From: Caldilinea sp.
GTDB lineage: Bacteria > Chloroflexota > Anaerolineae > Caldilineales > Caldilineaceae
Direction of reading: 5' to 3'
Assembly: GCA_026389955.1 (NCBI GenBank)
Contig: JAPLGY010000469.1
Location: 674-7,336, forward strand
DNA length: 6,663 nt
Below, piece by piece: positions 5,667 through 6,663 of the stretch (its first letter is position 1; each line of letters opens with the position of its first letter). The notes beneath the pieces were generated by a model. The model was given only the letters and a program-made list of their open reading frames with translations. It was not told the DNA's origin and did not search any database. A program made the position numbers and the translations under genes.

Positions 5667-6663
5667 ATGCACGGACAGCATCACGCCATCTATCTAAAAA
5701 AGTGGGCGCTCTGGCTGGCTGCACTGCTCGGCCTGACCGCACTGCTCGGCCTGGCGCTCCTGCGCCCCCAGCCTGCGGCCCAGCCTGCGACCCAGCCTGC
5801 GACCCAGCCGGCGACCCAGCCTGCCTCCAGCACCGCCTTGCTGGACGCGCAAAGCTGTCAGGAATGTCATGCCCAGCAGGTTTCGGACTGGCTGGGCTCT
5901 CACCATGAACAGGCGATGCAACCGGCCAACAGCGAGACAGTGCTGGGGGATTTCCAACAGGCTGTCTTCAACGACGACACAACGACCACCCGGTTTTTTC
6001 AACAAGATGGTCAATTTATCGTCAATACGATCGGCGAAGACGGAAAATACGCCGATTTCACGGTGCGCTATACCTTTGGAATCACCCCGCTGCAACAGTA
6101 TTTGCTGGAACTGCCCAGAGGACGTCTGCAGGCGTTTACCGTGGCCTGGGATACCCAGAAACAGCGCTGGTTCTCGCTCTACCCAGATGAAACCTTTGTG
6201 CCAGGCGATCGGTTGCACTGGACCTCGCGCAATTTTATCGCCAACTCCTCCTGCATCGACTGCCACGTCACTGGCCTGGAACTCGGCTACGACCTGGCCA
6301 GCGACAGCTATCAGTCTACCTGGAAGGCTGTCAATGTCAGCTGCCAGGCCTGCCACCTGGCGACCGAACAGCACAAGACCTGGGCACAAAATCCAGACCG
6401 GGCCGAAAAACCCGAGAACAACAAAGGACTTCGCATCGATCTTACGTCGCTCAAGCCACAGGAACAGGTCGAAAATTGCGCCCGCTGCCATGCCCGACGC
6501 TCCCCGATCAGCCCGGAGGATGCCTACGACGCACCCTTCCTCGATGACTACATGCCGGAGTTGCTCCATGCCGGTTTCTACCATGCCGACGGTCAGATGC
6601 TGGATGAAGTGTTCAACTACGGCTCCTACCTGCAGTCCAAGATGTACAGCGCAGGCTTGAGCT
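5667..6663 (+). CDS. Exported multihaem c-type cytochrome, probably of the cytochrome c554-like/TPR type (3' end missing)
   Basis: 332 codons are visible and the frame is open to the window edge. The N-terminus has Lys-Lys at 11-12 and a Leu/Ala-rich helix (about 13-32), an uncleaved anchor or signal peptide, then a Pro-Gln-Ala-Thr repeat linker. Four haem-binding CxxCH motifs follow: CQECH 64-68, CIDCH 196-200, CQACH 226-230 and CARCH 271-275. Between the first two are stretches such as TFGITPLQQYLLELP and RWFSLYPDE, and near the right edge is FYHADGQMLDE. These resemble a widespread family of multihaem cytochromes that share this N-terminal region and end in TPR repeats. In that family another CxxCH (CSDCH-like) comes soon after the point where the window stops. 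The protein should sit in the periplasm or outside the membrane and carry electrons. It starts 4 nt after the ATPase stop, so the two are likely co-transcribed. In-frame alternative starts are ATG 5655 and GTG 5643. Confidence 0.9.
   Translation, partial: MHGQHHAIYLKKWALWLAALLGLTALLGLALLRPQPAAQPATQPATQPATQPASSTALLDAQSCQECHAQQVSDWLGSHHEQAMQPANSETVLGDFQQAVFNDDTTTTRFFQQDGQFIVNTIGEDGKYADFTVRYTFGITPLQQYLLELPRGRLQAFTVAWDTQKQRWFSLYPDETFVPGDRLHWTSRNFIANSSCIDCHVTGLELGYDLASDSYQSTWKAVNVSCQACHLATEQHKTWAQNPDRAEKPENNKGLRIDLTSLKPQEQVENCARCHARRSPISPEDAYDAPFLDDYMPELLHAGFYHADGQMLDEVFNYGSYLQSKMYSAGLS
5721..5753 (+). repeat. 15-bp direct duplication in the cytochrome signal/anchor helix
   Basis: GCACTGCTCGGCCTG occurs at 5721-5735 and again at 5739-5753, a period of 18 bp. 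It encodes Ala-Leu-Leu-Gly-Leu twice, lengthening the hydrophobic helix by six residues without a frame change. Confidence 0.9.
5769..5828 (+). repeat. Five tandem 12-bp units encoding a Gln-Pro-Ala-Thr linker
   Basis: Five 12-bp units based on CAGCCTGCGACC at 5769-5780, 5781-5792, 5793-5804, 5805-5816 and 5817-5828. Units 2 and 3 are identical; the others differ by one or two bases. They encode Gln-Pro-Ala-Ala, three Gln-Pro-Ala-Thr and Gln-Pro-Ala-Ser. The product is a flexible spacer between the membrane segment and the first haem motif, and copy number could vary between strains without breaking the frame. Confidence 0.92.

Noticed and set aside
5694..6584. 296-residue open frame on the - strand opposite the cytochrome
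   Set aside because: Its end is only the reverse reading of the 12-bp repeats, and the + strand frame has four CxxCH motifs in proper order.
5869..6660. Open + strand frame inside the cytochrome gene
   Set aside because: It is an out-of-frame shadow, rich in Arg/Ser/Thr/Pro, overlapping the frame that holds the haem motifs and the signal segment.

Overview
The window is a tightly packed, GC-rich bacterial segment with every supported gene on the + strand and no detected tRNA, rRNA, CRISPR array or insertion sequence. A probable membrane-fusion (HlyD-type) protein gene ends near the left edge. The multihaem c-type cytochrome and the HlyD-type partner point to a respiring bacterium with an exported-protein compartment, most likely Gram-negative. 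Nothing visible fixes the phylum, and Chloroflexota-like or proteobacterial origins both remain possible.

Layout: (1) 1-257, the C-terminal end of a probable HlyD-family periplasmic adaptor. (2) 310-3057, a large ABC exporter with an N-terminal C39 peptidase domain, an unusual central segment of about 180 residues, a six-helix membrane domain and an ATPase domain. (3) 3167-5662, a P-type ATPase with the fold of a P1B heavy-metal pump but without the Cys-Pro-Cys metal motif, without an HMA domain and without any cysteine in its membrane segments. (4) 5667-6663, the first 332 codons of an exported multihaem cytochrome c with four CxxCH motifs in the window, running off the right edge. Gaps are 52, 109 and 4 nt, so the genes look like one transcription unit. 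No promoter or intrinsic terminator could be supported between them.

Function: genes 1 and 2 form a plausible peptide-maturation and export machine, since C39 domains cut leader peptides after double-glycine-type sites while the transporter exports the cargo. No precursor peptide is visible, so the cargo is unknown or encoded elsewhere. The P-type ATPase probably uses ATP but cannot bind soft metals in the way known P1B pumps do, so its substrate is open. The cytochrome may simply be a co-transcribed neighbour. The most interesting points are the metal-site-less ATPase and its pairing with the C39 exporter. Smaller oddities are three in-frame or near-frame short repeats, a 9-C tract near the ATPase 3' end, and a hairpin over the stop codon of the first gene.
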